Assembly: GCF_000002985.6 (NCBI RefSeq) | Contig: NC_003281.10 | Location: forward strand, 5,890,001 to 5,954,000 | Reading direction: 5' to 3' | Origin: Caenorhabditis elegans | Lineage: Eukaryota; Nematoda; Chromadorea; Rhabditida; Rhabditidae | Length of the DNA: 64,000 nucleotides | Shown: piece after piece, positions 12,801-24,918 of the stretch | Position numbering within the stretch: position 1 is the stretch's first letter | How the letters are laid out: every line of letters starts with the position of its first letter | Made by a program: the position numbers and the translations under genes | The notes under the pieces: generated by a model | Told to the model about the DNA's origin: nothing | Databases searched by the model: none | Seen by the model: the letters and a program-made list of their open reading frames with translations, nothing else

Positions 12801-13881
12801 AGAGATGCAAAAACAAACAAAAATGTTTTTTTTTATTTCTAAGAAAGAACACAATTGTGTAATCGATATGTGTTGTTTCAAGTAAAAGACAAAAAAGAAT
12901 GGAGAGTAGAAGGGACATAAAATTGGGCGATGAATAAGTAAAATAAATGGGTGAAAGATATTGGAAGAGAGAAGAATAGAGAAAGTTATAAAATAATGTT
13001 ATGGTATTTATATGGTAGTAGGTCAGATAAGATGATAAAATGATAATAAAATGAATACAAACAGTTAATTCTCTTTTTATGAAACAACCAAAGTAAATTA
13101 AACATTCTAAAACGATAATTTTAGATTTTTTAAAACTAGATATATTACCCAGATACGAAAGTTTGCAATTTTCACTTAAAAATACAGTACCAGGTCTCGA
13201 CAAGACCAAATATAATCTCCACGCCCCATGGTTTTGCAATTTTATTTGTTGTAATTTTTACTCTAAAAACCTATTGGATGTGACAATATTTATCTAAAAT
13301 TAAACAATTATATATATTTTTAACTAGCTTAAATGAAAGAAAACTGCAAAACAGTGGGCCGTGAAGGTTACTGTACTTCTTAAAGGTGCCTATCTCTTTT
13401 CATTTGGATATATTCGATCGTTGTAAGACCTTGTATCGTACTCCAAGATGTTAATAAAAAAAATTGTCAATTAAACTGGAAAATAGTAATTTGAATTAGA
13501 ATTTTCAATGTTCCGTTTGATTCTTTGAAACTTCCAATATTGTTCGAGTTTCTTCACATGTGTTTTATTTTGAATCATAGTATTTATTGAACTTTTTTAT
13601 GATAAGACTGAAATAAATAAAAAGGACGAGGAAAATGTGGAAGTACAAAAAAGAAAAGAGCGAGAAATCAAAGTAGCAGAAGGAGGGGTGAGTGAGGTTT
13701 TAGGCTGGCTTTTTAGAACAAGAATTTTTCTCTATGTATGAGCCATTACGTAGTAATAATAATACTTAAAGTTCAAGTGAAAATGAAGAATAAATAATCG
13801 GATGACGGTGTGGGAGGATCGTAAGCAAACGGGTCGAGATTATGCAAAAAATATTGGAATAAATATAATATTTGAGAACCA
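9831..13881. other. 4-kb gene-poor region between pxl-1 and dpff-1
   Basis: No coding region is supported. The longest open frame (12718-13239, minus) is AT-driven and lacks family features. The stretch holds repeat-like pieces: several words built on aaaactcggccac (11666-12190), a gacaggtaggc-type segment near 10440-10490, a degenerate TTAGGC trace at 11333-11350, and a ggtctcgacaagacc-type repeat at 13190-13215. It presumably includes the distal pxl-1 promoter and dpff-1 3' flank. Confidence 0.5.
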
Positions 13882-16115
13882 TTACTTCTTGGCCGGTGCA
13901 CTCGCTTTGTCTCCGAATTCAACTTGACATAACCGACATGAATACTCATCATCTGGAGCTTTTTCGAGCGCCGGAGTCAGACAATAAAGATGGTATCCAC
14001 GATCACAGTCGTCACAGAAGAGCAATTTATCCTGAAATCCAATTAATATTGCACTTTATAAATATAATAGAAAATATCTTACATCATTTTCACTTGTACC
14101 ACAAATGGTGCAACTCTTGCACTCAAGACACTGCCATCCGCTTCTTTTTATGATTTTGGTCACATTTTGATTAAAATTAAGACAGGAAGGATGACCAGAA
14201 CGACCACAATCATGACAACTAACGAGATCCTCTGGCAATTTTGTATTTTTGTTCATAAAAGCAGTGCCGCTGCAGAAATCACAGCTAGTAGATATTTCTA
14301 TACTGGGAGACAATACTGAAAAATAATACATTTGAAAATAGCTTGGAATGCAAAAAACTTACACTTAACCAGTGGTTGACTAGACTTTTGATCATGAAGA
14401 TACGACTGATGATAGCTTAAACCCGCGAGGCTTTTGTATTTCGCGCTGCATTCTGAAAATTATCAAAAATTTTAAATTACAAACGAAAGGACTTGGGAAA
14501 TATGCGGTTTGAAAAGAGTATTTTCAAATCACAGATTTCCCATTATGCCACATCATATAAGCTTCCAGGAACACTCAGTACATGCTAAATTTAGTGCCTA
14601 TATTTCTACAAACTTCCTCTCGATAGACCCCGTGTCCCGGGTGGGAGAGATGTATTTTTGATCAGTTGAGCGGTTGCCGCAGGATTTTTTACTGAGGTCC
14701 CTCTCGCCCAGGTTTCTTTTACAGAGGGATAAAATACTAGGAGGGATATAAGAATGGGATATTCAGGATACATATTGGCTTATGACTTAGTGCAAATTGA
14801 TAACGAGAGGAAGGAAGCTAATACATTTGATAAGATCCACAATTATGTGAAGAAGTACTACAAATCACACCACTAATTATGAAACTAATATTAAAAAAAG
14901 ATCATACATAATCTTCCAAAATTTATTTTTTAGACCAAATTTCCCATTTTTTTGATTTAATTTTCCTTGGATCTCTGGAGAAACATGCATAATTAAAAAA
15001 AAAACTAAAGCATGCAAAAACATAAATAATCTCGTGCAATTTCCAAGCATCCTAATTTTTTGAAAAATCTCGAAACCGAATGAATCAAGATACGAAAAAT
15101 TAAACTAAAAATCATGATGATAGTGTTCCCGGTAACTGACATGCTGTGGGCGATGGGGGAGGCAAATAAGACTAAAAAGGACAAGAAGAATGGTGTGTTC
15201 TCCTGGGCGAGAGGGCTTCGCTAATCCGCCGTACAACCACTCACTGTCACATGGATACGTCTTCTCCTCCGGTTCTTCATATTTTGTTTCCTTCACTATG
15301 GAACGAGATGGGGTCAATCGAGAGACAGAGGAACGAGTTGTTGGTACCTAAACAGTCAGAATAAAATTATTTAAACAATTGAATAAATAAAGAAACCTTT
15401 TTACGTGACGAAGTTGCTTTCTGAACAGGCCCCAAGTTGCCTTTACGGCGTTTACGCGACGACCAATCATCTTCATCGGAGCCAAACTCGTCTGGAGAGA
15501 GCTCATCGTCAAGAACGTAGTCATCACGATATTCCTCTTTGATCTGTGTTTGGCGGGATGGTCTGATGGTAGTTGAGTCGTTCGAACTATCAGAAACACT
15601 TTCTGCAAATCGAACTACAAAAATTAGGTTGAATCGTTCTGATGCTTCTCACCAGTTGTTGGTCCGACAACTTGTGGAGTGAGATGATCAATTGCAACCT
15701 GAATAGACGGATTCTCACGCAAAAACATGCTCATCTCAACAGCATCAGATGGTGGCTGTGACTTGCTCTTCTTCCATCTCTCGGTTGCGAATTGAACAAC
15801 AGTATTTGGATCATTTGATGGATACATGTGATCCACGTTGCGGGTTGTGAAGCGAGACTCTCGCTGGGCCGTAGCCGTTTGATGTTCATAGTATGGGAAC
15901 CGCAGTCTGCAACTTTTAGGGGCTTAGTACAACCAAAAAATAATTCCTAAATGCTCTAAAGATTTATCATTACTTAGATTATTCAGATTTCAAATGGATC
16001 TTTTTTAAGTAGCCGAAACATCAATAACTAACCGTTTTTTACGATCCTCCATTTGCCGGGAATTCCATTTAATGCAGTTCCGCATCAGGTCCATATATCC
16101 GTTTTCCGAGATCAT
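13882..16115 (-). CDS. dpff-1: DPF-family double PHD-finger chromatin protein
   Basis: Orthologue of vertebrate DPF1-3/BAF45, chromatin readers of SWI/SNF complexes. Exons, read downward: 16115-16033, 15906-15653, 15602-15397, 15347-15245, 14452-14363, 14315-14083, 14031-13882; 372 residues. The N-terminus ([16 protein letters not shown]) matches the requiem/DPF N-terminal domain. An acidic, basic linker with KRRK follows. A C2H2 finger is split by an intron: C214-D-K-C217 and H230/H235. The tandem PHD fingers start at C257 ([20 protein letters not shown]) and continue in the last exon with [13 protein letters not shown] and CRLC. Histidines and cysteines needed for zinc are present. Reading through the 15245 donor would give a truncated product ending at 15105. 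Confidence 0.92.
14615..14715. other. Structured GC-rich patch inside a dpff-1 intron
   Basis: Within the 792-bp dpff-1 intron, 14615-14715 is much less AT-rich than its surroundings. It contains ctctc...gagag pairing with an inner accc/gggt pair (14621-14653), gcgg-ttg-ccgc (14667-14677), and tccctctcgcccagg (14699-14713). A minus-strand relative of the latter lies at 15205-15218 by the previous exon. It may be a small RNA gene or a duplicated fragment. Confidence 0.3.
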
Positions 16116-17057
16116 TGTCTGTAAGATTAGCTGTCTTGGATTATTTTTAAACATTTTGATAGCTCAAGAAATCGGGCGCCCGGTGTGAACAAACAAAAAA
16201 AACAAGAGAATGAATGAACACTGATCGATAAATTGGACAGCTGCCGATGTACGCAAACACCAACACGCGAAATTGCGTATTGTCCAGCGTGGACTCGTTG
16301 GCTGATGGACCTTTTGGCTCGAGTTTTCTTCTTCGTTTCCGGCCTAAAACGTTTCGTTTTTCAATTAAACAGTTTAAATTTTTTGCGATAATTGATTAAT
16401 ATGTAGCTACGCATTATGTGAATACCAAAAAATGGTTGAAAAGTTCATGTAGGCCTACAATTTTAGAAAATCTAGGTCTTTCGAAAACAAAAAAAAAACA
16501 TTCGGTATTCAGAACGTTCGAACAAAATGCTCTATTCAAACATTCTAGTTTTCATAGAATATTTCCATGCATTTTACCTAGCGAATCGAAATGTTTGTTT
16601 TTTTGTTGAATGCAGGGTTATGTGTTTTTTAACTGTAAATACACGTAGTTTTTGCATTCAATGTTTAAAAATTTTGTCTTTATGTTTTAAGTTCCATTTT
16701 TTAGTTTTTTTCAGTAAACCTTTTTAGCTTCGTTGCGTTGTATTTGCATTTTTCAAAATTCCCACGTGGCACATTCAGTGCTGGCTTTTATTGCACTCTT
16801 TTTTGTCTGCGAAAGGAAAACTCTAAACCATTTCTGTTCGTTCTCCGGAACTTTACCGTCCATATAATATAATTTTCTCTGTTCCCTATCACTCTATCCG
16901 TTATCTTTTGATAAACAACGTTGACCTCGATAATTGAAAACATACCCATTCACTGGAATGAATAGGTGTTTTCCAATTCATTTCATATTTGCGTTTTCTT
17001 TTCTTTACCTGATGTATGTATCTAAATTCTCAAAGTATGATAATTTTTAGGGTCATC
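16116..17057. other. Divergent promoter region of dpff-1 and the KDEL receptor
   Basis: 942 bp between two divergent start codons with no gene of its own. AT-rich, with pyrimidine tracts. It holds a CCACGTGGC word at 16762-16770 and a TTTTTAG acceptor seven bases before the receptor ATG, suggesting trans-splicing. Confidence 0.6.
16762..16770 (+). promoter_or_regulatory. ACGT-core (UPR/E-box-like) site upstream of KDEL receptor
   Basis: The sequence CCACGTGGCA lies about 290 bp before the ERD2 start codon. It contains both a CACGTG E-box and the GCCACGT core bound by XBP1/ATF6-type bZIP factors. KDEL receptors are secretory-pathway genes commonly induced by ER stress, so the placement is suggestive. 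Short motifs occur by chance. Confidence 0.35.
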
Positions 17058-18190
17058 ATGAACATCTTCCGTATATCGGCAGATATGTCGCACTTGCTTG
17101 CGATTATCATCCTTCTGCTCAAAATCTGGAAGAGCAGATCGTGCTCCGGAATCTCTGCGCGGTCGCAGATTCTGTTCGCTCTCGTGTTCACTGCTCGATA
17201 CTTGGATCTTTTCTCCACATACATTTCTTTGTATAACACTACAATGAAGGTAACTTTCTGTCCGTAACAATTATAAATACAATCAAATTTCAGATCACCT
17301 TCCTCGCCGCTACGTACGCCACAGTGTATCTGATGTTCTTCAAATTCCGCTCAACTTACATGCGCGAGTCGGATACCTTCCGTGTCGAGCTTCTCATCGT
17401 CCCAGCTGCGATCCTCGCTCTTCTCATCAATCACGATTTCGCTCCATTTGAGTTGCTCTGGACTTTTTCGATCTATTTGGAGGCTGTGGCCATTCTTCCA
17501 CAACTCTTCCTTCTCCAGTCTACCGGTTCCGCTGAGGTAAATCTGGAAAATAATAAATAATACAATAAATGCGCCAAATTTGACTTCAGCGTGCAAAATT
17601 TTCCCTCTCAATTCGACATGCCGTAAAAAAGTGTAAAATCCAGAGATGGCAAAATTGGAGATAGTACAAGAAAATTGTTGTGCTTAGAAATTGTCGTTTC
17701 TCCCGATTCCAACCGTTTTCCCCGTATTCCGAATTTCGCGCACATCTCCGCTGTAGTCCAAATTGATTCGTCAGCCTTTTAACTTTGCTAATATAACAAC
17801 CTGATGAAATTTGACTGAAAGTTAATCCATTCTTTTCATAAGTTTTACTGTGTTGTTTGCAAACACTCGACATCTTTTTTTCTTAATTTCTTTTGGATTA
17901 GACATTTTGGTGTAGAGACGCAGACACCAGGCCACAAATTGAGCCTTCTATCTCTCTCCCATATTCATCGTTTCTTCTTCCAGGTCATCACTGCTCACTA
18001 CTTGTTCGCTCTTGGCTCCTACCGCGCTCTCTACATTTTCAACTGGATTTACCGCTACTACACCGAGGACTATTTCGATCCAATTGTCGTTGTTGCCGGA
18101 ATTGTACAAACTGTTCTCTACGCCGATTTCTTCTATCTTTACGTCACCCGTGTCGTCCAAACCCGTAAGGGTATGGAGCTCCCAATCTAA
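17058..18190 (+). CDS. erd-2.2: ERD2-type KDEL receptor (ER lumen protein retention)
   Basis: Golgi receptor that retrieves escaped ER-resident HDEL/KDEL proteins in COPI vesicles. Three exons, 17058-17249, 17294-17536, 17984-18190, give 213 residues, the normal length of the family (212-213). The whole chain is hydrophobic with seven membrane segments. Family signatures are clear: [13 protein letters not shown] at the N-terminus, [32 protein letters not shown], and [15 protein letters not shown] near the end. The start is fixed by the family N-terminus and a trans-splice-like acceptor just upstream. The next gene on the same strand starts 570 bp after the stop. The numbered symbol is from memory of C. 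elegans gene names; the family assignment is certain. Confidence 0.93.
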
Positions 18191-18760
18191 ACGAACGATT
18201 CCCATCCTTTTTGACGTTTTTTCCTACGAGGTTATATTAATCTTTACGGAGTTGGCGTTATAATTCACACTAAGTCTGGTCACTTTTACTTTTCTTCTTT
18301 TTGATTGTTGGGAAATAATAAGAATGTGTGCCCGCCAAACTCCGTTAATTTATTTCTCTGTGTGATGATTTTTATGGGGGATTTCCAAAGATATCCATTT
18401 ATTCAGCTTTTTAAAATAGAGATTTAATGTATAAATAATGAATTTTTCTGGATTTTTTTTGATGGAGTTGATGAGTTTTCTTCGTTCGGTTCGCTTACCG
18501 TGCTGCATATTGTTTTAAAAAAAGTTATTGATCGGTTCGTGATACGAAAATAGTTTGCAACGATTTGTCTCTTCCGTGCGAGACCTTAATCCCTAATCCA
18601 ATTGCTCATCTTAAAATTATGTCTTAGACTTGAAAGAAACGAGCTAAACTTCCTTTTCTTTCCTCTAGTTGATGATTGATTTTAAAATATTGATTTCAGG
18701 AATAAGTCAGCTTACTATTCTTTGGAAAGGGTTCATCAATTCGATATAAATTCGAGAACG
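18191..18760 (+). other. 3' UTR and spacer before the helicase gene
   Basis: AT-rich sequence with no coding pattern. It carries the receptor 3' UTR and, at about 18690-18700, a TTTCAG acceptor that may begin the helicase leader. The 570-bp spacing is longer than usual for an operon, so co-transcription is uncertain. Confidence 0.4.
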
Positions 18761-21700
18761 ATGTCTGCAAATGCTGCTTGGGATGATAGCGGTTTGTTTT
18801 CTTACCTTCCAAGCTTCAACTTTTAAAAATCTTACAGACAGCGAAAATGAGAACGTGGTGGTCGAAGAGAAGCCAGTGATTCTTCCACGAGCCCGTCAAC
18901 CATCAATAGCTAAGAGCCTTGAAAAAGTGCAAATTCTGGAGAACAGTGTTGCTGGTTCGGAGAAAAACGCTTCTGATGACGATTCAGATGCCAGTTCCGT
19001 GATGTCGGATGACTTGGAAAGTCTCGGAGAAACGACGGAAGTTCTCAATTTCTCTCTGGAACAACTCTCGATGATGAAGAAGAATCTCGCCCAATTTCCA
19101 TGCAGTTACAAAAATATTATCAGCGAATTCGCTGACGTTGAAATTTTCTTAATCTCAATTGACTCGTTGATTGTTGAATGTGCTGCTCACAGTTATCACA
19201 ACTGGGATGTAGCCGGTCAATCTATGGTTCTCAACAAACAAATCGATCGTTTCCTACAACAATTTGTCGATATTGGAGGACGATTCAAGCTTGTTGTCTT
19301 TTCTGATCTGACTACTCAATTTGCAAAGGACACAACTCTCTCATTTGCCCGATCTACTGCTCTTGCACATTTGGCAAATGGTCCACACGCTCGAGATTTG
19401 TTGTTCTTCACAAATCCAACTGATCCAGAATGGGACAAGCTTTTGAATGATTTGACACCATCTTTCCTAATGATCTCCACGGATAATGTTACTCAAAACG
19501 TGTGCGCTTCTCAGGAAATCGATCTTACAAAACAATTTGAGACCATCGGTAAGGATATTAGTATGTTAATTTTTCCAATATGATAAAATTACAGCATTCG
19601 ATGTGCTCACTCGTTCAATGTCAGTTGTTCTTCTCCACTCGATCAAAGTGAACTTCGTATCTGTTGAGGCTTATTACATTCAACCACTTCTTGTTGTTGC
19701 TCCAGATTGGCAAGCTTTCCTTGCCGCACACTGGGATAATAATGGAACGCTTCTCCGGAACCATCTTAGTAAGGAAATCAAGTTCAATCAATTCGAAACT
19801 CCTGCGGATCTGTGGGTGAAAGTTATCACAGATGCAAAAGCTACTGGAAAGGGATCAGACACTTTTGATACTCTTGCTGCTGCTGTTATTCTGTCTTCAT
19901 TGATTTGTAGCAGAAGAGGTGCTCATAGAATTTATTATCCAACTCGTACTGATGCAAAGAGAGGACTCAATGTTATCAGAGACAGACGATTGATTCTGAA
20001 TGCTGCTGTCGTTCTTCTCGACAAAGCTGATCACGCGGTAATTGGAAACAAAGTTCAGAAAAATGTTAACTATTGTTTTTTTCAGAATTCAAAACTGGAT
20101 CTCAGTGACCTGTGGGATGGTAGAATGGTTTATTCAATCTTCGATGAGCTCTCCGCTAACGAAACTGTTCTTCCTTACCGCCTTCAGGATGATTTTGCCA
20201 AGTATCACCAGAAGGCTGGTCTTACTGTACCACTTGCTACTGATACAAACGAGAAGCTGTTTGATCCAATCCCTGAAATCACGGATCCACTCGTTGATTT
20301 GCCGATTCTCTACAGTGTCACTTCACCAATGATTAAGAGATTCGTACCAGAAATTGAGAAGATGACGTCACAGAATGCTGTTGAAGAAGGAACTGTTCAG
20401 GATTATGCTGATTATCTTAAAGATACTTCTCAGTGGAGATTGAAACCCATTGAAGAGACTTATGCACAGAAAGAAGAGAAAATCGAAGATGCCTGGCAAT
20501 TGAAGAAAGCAAATCGTTCAAAACAGTTTTTGATGAGATGGTACGAACTGTTCGCTAACTCTCTTGAAGGACGTGGATCAAATCTGCTCGTCGACTTCTC
20601 AAGAGTTCCAAAGGGTTATGCAGTTGTTGAGGAAGAAGTTACTGATGAAAAGAAGACTGGAAAAGGAGGATGGAGTGGACAGAAACAACAGAAACCAGGA
20701 GCTGGTGGAAAGAAAGGAGCTACAAAAGAATCTGGAAAGTCTAAGAAGGATCTTATCCTAGAAGCTAATAAGAAAGCAAAAGACCAAAAAGTTGCTGAAA
20801 GTGAAAAAGTTAAGATCAAGTATGGTTGTCAGCAAGGAAAGGAATCTGTCATTTTCTTGAACAATCTGTATTCTTCCCTCGATTTGCCAGAAACAAGAGC
20901 TTTATGTGTGTATGAAATAGCTGTCCGAGAAGGAAGAACAATTTTCGATCAACATCAAGGAACAGACAAGCAAGAAGTAAGAAGAAATGCAGCAATTGAT
21001 TTGGTTGGTCATCTCAAAGATTGTTTCGTTAAGCATTGGGATCATTTGGAATCGAAACAAAAAGAACAAATTGTTGATTTGTGGGTTTCTCTTGGATTTG
21101 AAGCTCCAGCTGGATCAAAACCATCATCGGAAGCAAAACAAAAGAAATTGAATCTTGGAATTAACATGGTCTACTATCAATTACAGTACGGAGGAGAGCT
21201 TATTGATATTCAATCCGATCCAAAGAAAGATGATCGTGTCAGTGGATTTGCTCCAGATGGTTGGCAGAGAAAAATGCTTGATTCAGTTGACAGAGGTAAC
21301 TCTGCACTTATCATTGCTCCAACTTCTGCTGGTAAGACCTTCGTATCTTATTACTGTATTGAGAAGGTTCTTCGTTCAAGTGATAATGATGTCGTCGTTT
21401 ATGTTGCTCCATCGAAAGCTCTTATCAATCAGGTACCTTTCAGTTTTTTTTTAAACTTAAGTAATATTTTTTCTAGGTCTGTGGATCCGTCTACGCTCGT
21501 TTCCGTAATAAGTCAATGAAACGTGGAATTTCACTTTTCGGAACTCTCACACAAGAATATTCGCAAAATGCAATGCAATGCCAAGTTCTCATCACAGTTC
21601 CTGAATGTCTTCAAGAGCTGATGCTGTCCAGAACTCCAGCTGTTCAAAAGTTTGTCTCGCACATCAAATATGTCGTATTTGACGAAGTTCACTCCATCGG

Positions 21701-24484
21701 GTAAGAAATTAATTATTTATTACACTGTTAACATTCATTTCTTTTACAGAGCTTCCGAAGAATCACACATTTGGGAACAACTCCTTCTCCTCATTCAGTG
21801 TCCATTCCTTGCCTTATCCGCCACCATTGGAAATGCGAACAAGCTTCACGAATGGCTCAATTCAAGTGAACAGGCAAAAAGTGCCGGAAAACGAAAGGTC
21901 GAACTTATCAACTACGGAGAAAGATATTCTGAGTTGGAATTGTCTATCTTGAATATCAATGATCCACATGGTGAAGATGATGGTGCTGTGCACAAGAAGG
22001 CTGGAGAAAGAGCTGTTATTCCACTGATGCCGTACGGAGTTTATATGCCAGAGAAGCTTCGAATGTTCTCGATTCCAGAAGATCAGCAATTAACTGCTAG
22101 ACAGGTTCTCCATCTTTATAATATGATGGCTGAAGTTGATGATGCCACCAAGTACGTTGATTGAATCATGTTTTTACTCCAAATTGTTCTTATTTCAGAA
22201 AGGAATTCGAACCATGTAAGTTCTTCGGCCAACACGGAACGAAAGCTGTTTGGATTTCAAGATCCGAACTGCGTCGTTTGGAAAATGCTCTGAAAGAACG
22301 ATTTATGGAGTGGCTGAGCTCTGATGAGCAGAAGATCAATTCTATTTTGAAAATCCTGAAGGAACCAGTTAACACTCAACTTAGCTACAGAGCACGTCCA
22401 TTCAACAAGGAGAAGATTGCAAACGACTATATTGTTACTCTTGTTGACGATTTGAAAGAAAAAGGAGAGCTTCCAGCCATTTGTTTCAACGACGATCGTC
22501 ATGTTTGTGAAAAGCTCGCCGTCACGTTGGCTAATGAACTTGAACGACGTGAGTTGGAATACATGGAAACTGATGAGTTCAAGAACAAGTATATGATCAA
22601 GGATGAAAGCAAATTGGTCAAATTGGCTAAAAGAAAGAGAGATGACGCTGAAAAGAAGAAAAAGGGAGATAAGGACGAAGATGCTGGTCCAGAAAAAGAT
22701 GACGATGAAATGGATGTACTCGCAATGAAGAAAGCCAAATTGGCGAGAGCTTTGGAAAGATTCAAGCTCCGTGGAAGAAATGGAGGCGATCCAGACATAT
22801 ATGCCAAGATGGTTGAAAGAATGCAGAAAGGCGCAAAGACTCGTGAGTCTACACAGGTTCTTCTCAAATTGTTTGAACGTGGAATCGGATACCATCATGC
22901 TGGACTCAATACTGTCGAAAGAGGAGCGGTTGAAGTGTTGTTCCGATCTGGAAATCTCGCTGTTCTCTTCTCTACATCCACACTTTCTCTCGGAGTTAAC
23001 ATGCCGTGTAAGACTGTCATGTTCGGAGTGGACACTCTTCAGCTTACTCCACTTCTCTATCGTCAGATGTCTGGTCGTGCAGGACGTCGTGGTTTTGATC
23101 ACTCCGGAAACGTAATCTTCATGAGCATACCTACCAGGTAAACTGTTTTAAAAACTGCTTATCTGTACATATTACAAAGAATTATATTTATATATTAATT
23201 TTAAAATTTGTGCCTTTACAGCAAAGTCCGTCGTCTATTGACTGCTTCACTGTCCAACTTGCAAGGAAATCCACCGTTCACAGTTCTTTTCCTGCTCCGT
23301 CTCTTCGCCTATGTCCATCAACAGGATATCTTGAACGAAGAGGGACAAAAGGTTTCCACGATGAAGCAGCGTGCGTTCGCAGCTAAATCTTTGCTCGAAC
23401 ACTCGTTCAGTATTCACACAAGACGTGAGGCTCAAGATGGAATTCTTCAAAAGCAGCTCCGTATGTTCTCTGCTTTCTCATTTCAACTTCTGAGGCATCT
23501 TCAACTTTTGTCTCCATTCGGAGAAGGCAAGAACTTTGCCGAGATGGCTATTCATTCTTCATCTGGTGCTAACGGAACTCTCCTGTTCATCTACCTCATG
23601 CAGAAGAAGTGTTTCCATCAGCTCATCAAGTCTTATGATACTGCCGAACAAGCGCAGCTCGGAATTCTCGAAGTTCTTGCAAACTTGTTCACGAACCTCA
23701 GAATGACACCATTCCACGAAAGAAGTGATAATTTGGAAAACGTGCAGGTGACTCTCCGCGGATTGCCATCACTGCTAAAACCCTATGTGGAAGAGTACAA
23801 TAGCACTGTCACCGGACTCTACAAGCGTTTCATGGCTGCTTCTTCCCAGGATGGAAATCTTTTTGTTAGTTTAAAAAAAAAATCATTTTATGACGAGAAG
23901 TATTTTTTTGGTATTAGTCCAATTAATATATTTTCAATTTACAGGATCCATCTTTCGCCGTCAGTGGCAAGCTTGATTCTGAAAGTGTTTCCCTCACTGA
24001 AGATTTCCTTGTTGCTCCACTTTTCGATCAATACTCCCACGATGAATCTTTCCTTCCAGTCATTGATTTCAATAAGAAAGACCATCGTGGACGCAAGATT
24101 CAACGCAATGCATTTGCCTACGATTTCTATGTTCATGGATCCCGTAACATGCTCATGGATGTCAATGGTTTGCATGTCAGCGTTGCTTGGTTCCTTCTGC
24201 ACGACTTTGCGGTTAGTAATCTGTTTTAATTTTGATTTCATAAAAATTAGTAATTCGGCCCGTTCGTACATAAACTATTCCGGCGAAGTAAAATTAGTTT
24301 AGAATTTTCACCTGTCTAGTTCCTAATTTAATTTTTAAAACTTCAGGCGATTCTTGAACGTCTTGCAATTGGAGTGCACAATATGGCTCGCCCTCAAGAT
24401 CCACTCGTTCTGGTGCTCGAAGAGTTGCACAAGAACTATGATGAAAAGTTCCGCAAAGCATTCGGAATGCGTACCCGCGATTAA
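18761..24484 (+). CDS. DDX60-like (Ski2-related) DExH-box RNA helicase
   Basis: Large cytosolic superfamily-2 helicase of the DDX60 family; vertebrate DDX60 is linked to antiviral RNA sensing and RNA decay. The worm role cannot be read from sequence. Ten exons: 18761-18791, 18838-19548, 19595-20037, 20086-21432, 21477-21700, 21750-22151, 22199-23137, 23222-23864, 23945-24211, 24347-24484; 1714 residues, matching the family length near 1700. Motifs in order: APTSAGKT (806-813, Walker A), FDEVHSIG (about 912, DExH box), LALSATIGN (motif III), [12 protein letters not shown], and [12 protein letters not shown] (about 1342, motif VI). Before the core lies a long family-specific N-terminal half; a Lys/Gly-rich linker sits near residues 570-620, and a Lys/Asp/Glu-rich insert lies between the two RecA lobes. 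All catalytic motifs look intact. Confidence 0.9.
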
Positions 24485-24908
24485 TCTACCTTTCAATATC
24501 CTCTTCTATCTTTGCCCATTTATTCACTTTATTCTTGTTTTTTTTTCCCAACCTATCTTTTGCTTCATTTACAACACCTTTCAGCTCTGTTTATCTGGCA
24601 ATTTTCAGTTTTTATGAAATTTCCCGGTTTTTCTTTCGCACCCAAATTCCATCCTTTTGTTAATCCCGTTGTTGCTCTTTTCGAATAACCTTCTGAATTT
24701 TTGTGTCTCTTATGAAGTTGTTGGTCAAAGAAAAGTTCTATAACTGTAGCATCTCGCTCTTCACCGTTTCCCGACTCTCCTCTTCAATGCGACACGTATT
24801 ATAAAACATTCGTATCACAGGAGGGGAGGAGAAGGACGAGAAAGCATCAACGGGAGGAAACAGAGAACGCGACACAGATGCACACACACCGAGTGGTACG
24901 GTGTGTGC

Positions 24909-24918
24909 CGTGCCACGT
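24909..24918 (+). promoter_or_regulatory. Perfect UPRE-type word in a gene-poor gap
   Basis: TGCCACGTCA is the reverse complement of the XBP1/ATF6-type element TGACGTGGCA. A second related word lies at 25093-25102. No gene with a nearby start codon is visible, so function is unclear. Confidence 0.25.

Noticed and set aside
12718..13239. 173-residue minus-strand open frame
   Set aside because: Composition is Phe/Leu/Ile/Tyr-rich as expected of AT-rich noncoding DNA, it includes a dispersed-repeat word at its 5' end, and shows no domain or splice context.
17022..17270. Minus-strand frames opposite the KDEL receptor
   Set aside because: Shadow frames of a conserved membrane-protein exon.
22257..23102. 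281-residue open frame antisense to the helicase
   Set aside because: Lies wholly within an exon with clear helicase motifs on the other strand; its Ser/Phe-rich composition mirrors the real codons.
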